Below are positions 6,874 to 8,502 of a stretch of DNA of 8,502 nucleotides, piece after piece; position 1 is the stretch's first letter, and each line of letters opens with the position of its first letter. Both the position numbers and the translations under genes were made by a program. This stretch comes from Thermoplasmata archaeon. GTDB lineage: Archaea; Thermoplasmatota; Thermoplasmata; Lutacidiplasmatales; UBA184. Location of the stretch: NCBI GenBank assembly GCA_030043255.1, contig JASHYB010000207.1:1-8502 (forward strand), in the 5' to 3' direction. The notes under the pieces are model-generated. The model had not been told where the DNA came from. It was given only the letters and a program-made list of their open reading frames with translations, and ran no database searches.

Positions 6874-6879
6874 GGGGGA
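6874..6879 (+). promoter_or_regulatory. Ribosome binding site of dppC
   Basis: GGGGGA immediately follows the dppB stop and sits 6 nt before the GTG at 6886. It supports that non-ATG start over the first in-frame ATG at 7000, which has no such site and would remove the Pro/Ala-rich N-terminal tail. Confidence 0.5.
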
Positions 6880-6885
6880 CCGAGC

Positions 6886-8424
6886 GTGCAAGCCGAGGCG
6901 GCCGCACCCACGCCGGCGTCGACCCCCGGCGGACCGCCCTCGCTCCCGACGACACCGCCCAAGCGCCAGCGACGCCCGAACCCGCGGATCGCCCAGGCGA
7001 TGCGGACCTGGTACTTCCTGCGCCGCAACACGCTGGCGATGGTCGGGCTGGGGATCCTGCTCGTCCTGATCGCCCTGGCCCTCTACGCGCTGACGCTGCC
7101 GCTCTCGTACTCGAACCTGACCCCGTACTGCGCGAGCAGCCAGAGCACCCCGAACAGCTTCCCCACGACCGGACCCTCCACCGGAACCACGGTCGACGTC
7201 AACTTTCCCAACCAACTCGGCGGACTGACCGACGGCACCTACGGCTTCGTGGTCGAGACGTCCGCGGACTACACCCCCTCGCCGACCCAAGGGACGATCC
7301 GCGTCGACGGGGCCGCCGTGCAGGTGAACGTGACCTTCACCGCCGGCGGTCCGGGGCCGGTCCCGGTCCATTTCGCCTCCTCTACCCCGCCCGGGACCGG
7401 TTCGGTTTACGCGGTGACGTTCGTGGAGAGCGGCCTCGCGGCCGGGACCCCCTGGTCGGTGAGCCTCAACGCCACCTCGCCCTCGGTCTGCACCCCCGGG
7501 TTCGTGAGCGTCTGCACCTACCCGGGCGGCTCGAGCTCGGTCGGCAGCAGCTGCTACGTGACCCCGGCCGGCGACCCGTCGGTGATCGCCCCGACGGCCG
7601 CCTGGAGCCCGCTCGGGGTCGGGCCGCTCCCGCTCGGCTCGCTGACGGTGAACCCGGGCTCGCCGTACTTTTACAACATCTGGGACGGGATCACTCGAGG
7701 GGCCGACTGGTCGCTCCTGATCTCCGCATCGATCGTGGGCAGCGGCGCGCTGCTCGGCCTCTTGGTCGGAGCGATCGCCGGCGAGTTCGGCGGCTACGTC
7801 GACGAGGCGCTGATGCGTCTGGTGGACATCTTCCTGTCGATCCCCCAGCTGCTGCTCGTGATCGTCGTGGTCGCGACCCTGACGTTCGCCTACCCCACGA
7901 TCTTCGGGCTGCCGCCGCTGGACTCGCGGATCCTGCTGCTGATCTTCGCCTTCGCCGTGACCTGGTGGCCGTTCTACGCGAGGATCGTCCGCGGTCAGGT
8001 GCTCGTCGTGCGCGAGCAGAAGTTCGTCGAGGCGGCCCGCGCGAGCGGCGCGGGCCGCGGGCGCATCATCCTGCGCCACGTCGTGCCGAACAGCGTGTTC
8101 CCGGTGCTGGTGCAGATGTCGCTGGACGTCGGCACCATCCCGCTGTTCATCGGGACGCTGGTCTTCCTAGGCTTCGGCATCTTTCCCACGCTCTATTTCC
8201 CGGAGTGGGGCTCGCTCTCCGCGCTGTCGGTCGGGGGCGGGGGCACCGACACCCTGACGACGTTCCTCACCTCCTGCCAGCTCGCCGCCGAGGGCTACGG
8301 CGCCTGCGTGATCCCCTGGTGGCAGCTGCTGTTCCCCGGGCTGACGCTGTTCTTCTACGCGCTGAGCGTGAACTTCCTGTCCGACGGGCTGCGGGACGCC
8401 CTCGACCCGAGGCTGCGGCGATGA
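6886..8424 (+). CDS. dppC: ABC transporter permease, DppC/OppC family, with a large extracellular insertion
   Basis: Second membrane subunit of the importer, partnering DppB. The 512-residue product is far longer than the usual ~300. A disordered Ala/Pro-rich tail (1-38) ends in basic residues, followed by helix 1 at ~51-71. Then comes an external segment of about 190 residues (~72-262), and the normal core: helices at ~276-298, 316-338, 349-368, 411-431 and 478-499. Core motifs include FGGYVDEALMRLVDIFLSIPQ (300-320), the EAA loop KFVEAARASGAG at 379-390 with the RHVVPN segment, and the C-terminus LRDALDPRLRR. The insertion holds two pieces resembling the repeats of the divergently encoded binding protein. 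Six Cys (82, 202, 210, 223, 464, 474) all lie in predicted external loops. The start is GTG, with GGGGGA 6 nt upstream. The next gene overlaps by ATGA. Role in peptide-type transport is clear; the job of the insertion is unknown. Confidence 0.93.
   Translation: MQAEAAAPTPASTPGGPPSLPTTPPKRQRRPNPRIAQAMRTWYFLRRNTLAMVGLGILLVLIALALYALTLPLSYSNLTPYCASSQSTPNSFPTTGPSTGTTVDVNFPNQLGGLTDGTYGFVVETSADYTPSPTQGTIRVDGAAVQVNVTFTAGGPGPVPVHFASSTPPGTGSVYAVTFVESGLAAGTPWSVSLNATSPSVCTPGFVSVCTYPGGSSSVGSSCYVTPAGDPSVIAPTAAWSPLGVGPLPLGSLTVNPGSPYFYNIWDGITRGADWSLLISASIVGSGALLGLLVGAIAGEFGGYVDEALMRLVDIFLSIPQLLLVIVVVATLTFAYPTIFGLPPLDSRILLLIFAFAVTWWPFYARIVRGQVLVVREQKFVEAARASGAGRGRIILRHVVPNSVFPVLVQMSLDVGTIPLFIGTLVFLGFGIFPTLYFPEWGSLSALSVGGGGTDTLTTFLTSCQLAAEGYGACVIPWWQLLFPGLTLFFYALSVNFLSDGLRDALDPRLRR
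7186..7476 (+). other. Repeat-like beta domain inserted in DppC, halves in swapped order
   Basis: Residues 101-153 (VNFP, DGTYGFVV, GTIRVDGAAVQVNVTFTAG) resemble the second half of binding-protein repeat 1 (ITFP, NGTYNYSV, GTLTVNGAAATVAVTFTA, residues 853-898). Residues 174-197 (VYAVTFVESGLAAGTPWSVSL) resemble the first half of a unit (YPVTVTETGLPVGTNWTATV, residue 823 onward). The second-half sequence therefore precedes the first-half sequence. This could be a permuted domain or the joint between two partial units. It lies in the predicted outside loop, where it could meet the binding protein. Confidence 0.7.
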
Positions 8425-8502
8425 CCGCGGCGGCCGCGGCCCCGCGCACCGAGCTCCCGACGCCGGTCGGCTTGCCGGCGGCCGAGCCCGCCCCGACCCC
8501 GT
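8421..8502 (+). CDS. Start of a downstream gene, probably the transporter ATPase (3' end outside window)
   Basis: An ATG at 8421 overlaps the dppC stop in the arrangement ATGA, and GAGG at 8409-8412 lies 8 nt upstream. The frame stays open to the window end for 27 codons and reads MTAAAAAPRTELPTPVGLPA followed by more Ala/Pro-rich sequence. No ATPase motif is reached, so the identity rests only on operon position: dppBC are normally followed by the DppD/DppF-type ATP-binding subunits. The Ala/Pro-rich beginning resembles the N-terminal tail of the DppC encoded just before. Confidence 0.6.
   Translation, partial: MTAAAAAPRTELPTPVGLPAAEPAPTP

Noticed and set aside
5637..8079. Two long minus-strand frames opposite dppB and dppC
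   Set aside because: Both are highly charged Arg/Asp/Gly-rich strings with no fold, antisense to clear permease genes.

Overview
The window looks like a GC-rich (roughly two-thirds G+C) archaeal chromosome segment, most probably from the Thermoplasmata / Thermoplasmatota. This is an inference from three observations: an SRP54 C-terminus followed by an archaeal/eukaryotic-type peptidyl-tRNA hydrolase (Pth2); TATA-box promoters, one with a clear TTTATAG element; and large secreted proteins carrying the 80-85-residue repeat opening with F/Y-x-V-T-F-x-E-S-G-L-P-x-G-x-x-W, which I know mainly from Thermoplasmata surface proteins. No RNA gene, CRISPR array, transposase or phage gene is visible. The segment reads as a stable chromosomal region, and no stretch over 300 bases lacks a gene.

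Layout. Positions 1-1474 (+) are a tight translation/protein-targeting cluster: the 3' end of srp54, a small uncharacterised three-helix membrane protein resembling the N-terminus of DUF1616, and pth2. Genes are 12 nt apart, then overlap by 11 nt. A 7-bp hairpin with a UACG tetraloop follows pth2 in the short convergent gap. Positions 1531-5451 (-) hold one very large gene for an ABC-transporter solute-binding protein of the peptide/nickel family (SBP_bac_5). It has a Sec-type signal peptide, a binding domain of about 740 residues, five tandem extracellular repeats and a C-terminal membrane anchor with a Gly/Pro/Ser-rich cytoplasmic tail. Positions 5452-5660 are a divergent promoter region. 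Positions 5661-8424 (+) encode the two permeases, DppB-like then DppC-like. The first codons of a further gene, overlapping dppC by ATGA, run off the window end and probably encode the ATPase.

How the genes work together. The minus-strand binding protein would capture a solute (oligopeptide is the default guess) outside the cell, tethered by its own transmembrane helix rather than by a lipid. It would deliver the solute to the DppB/DppC channel, driven by ATPases encoded just past the window. The binding protein and permeases are transcribed divergently from a shared ~209-bp region, which allows co-regulation or separate dosing.

The most unusual point is that the DppC permease carries an insertion of roughly 190 residues between its first two membrane helices. 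This insertion contains sequence closely resembling the repeats of the binding protein, with the two halves in the opposite order. No wholly unknown system is evident; the best candidates for new biology are this permease insertion and the membrane protein between srp54 and pth2.
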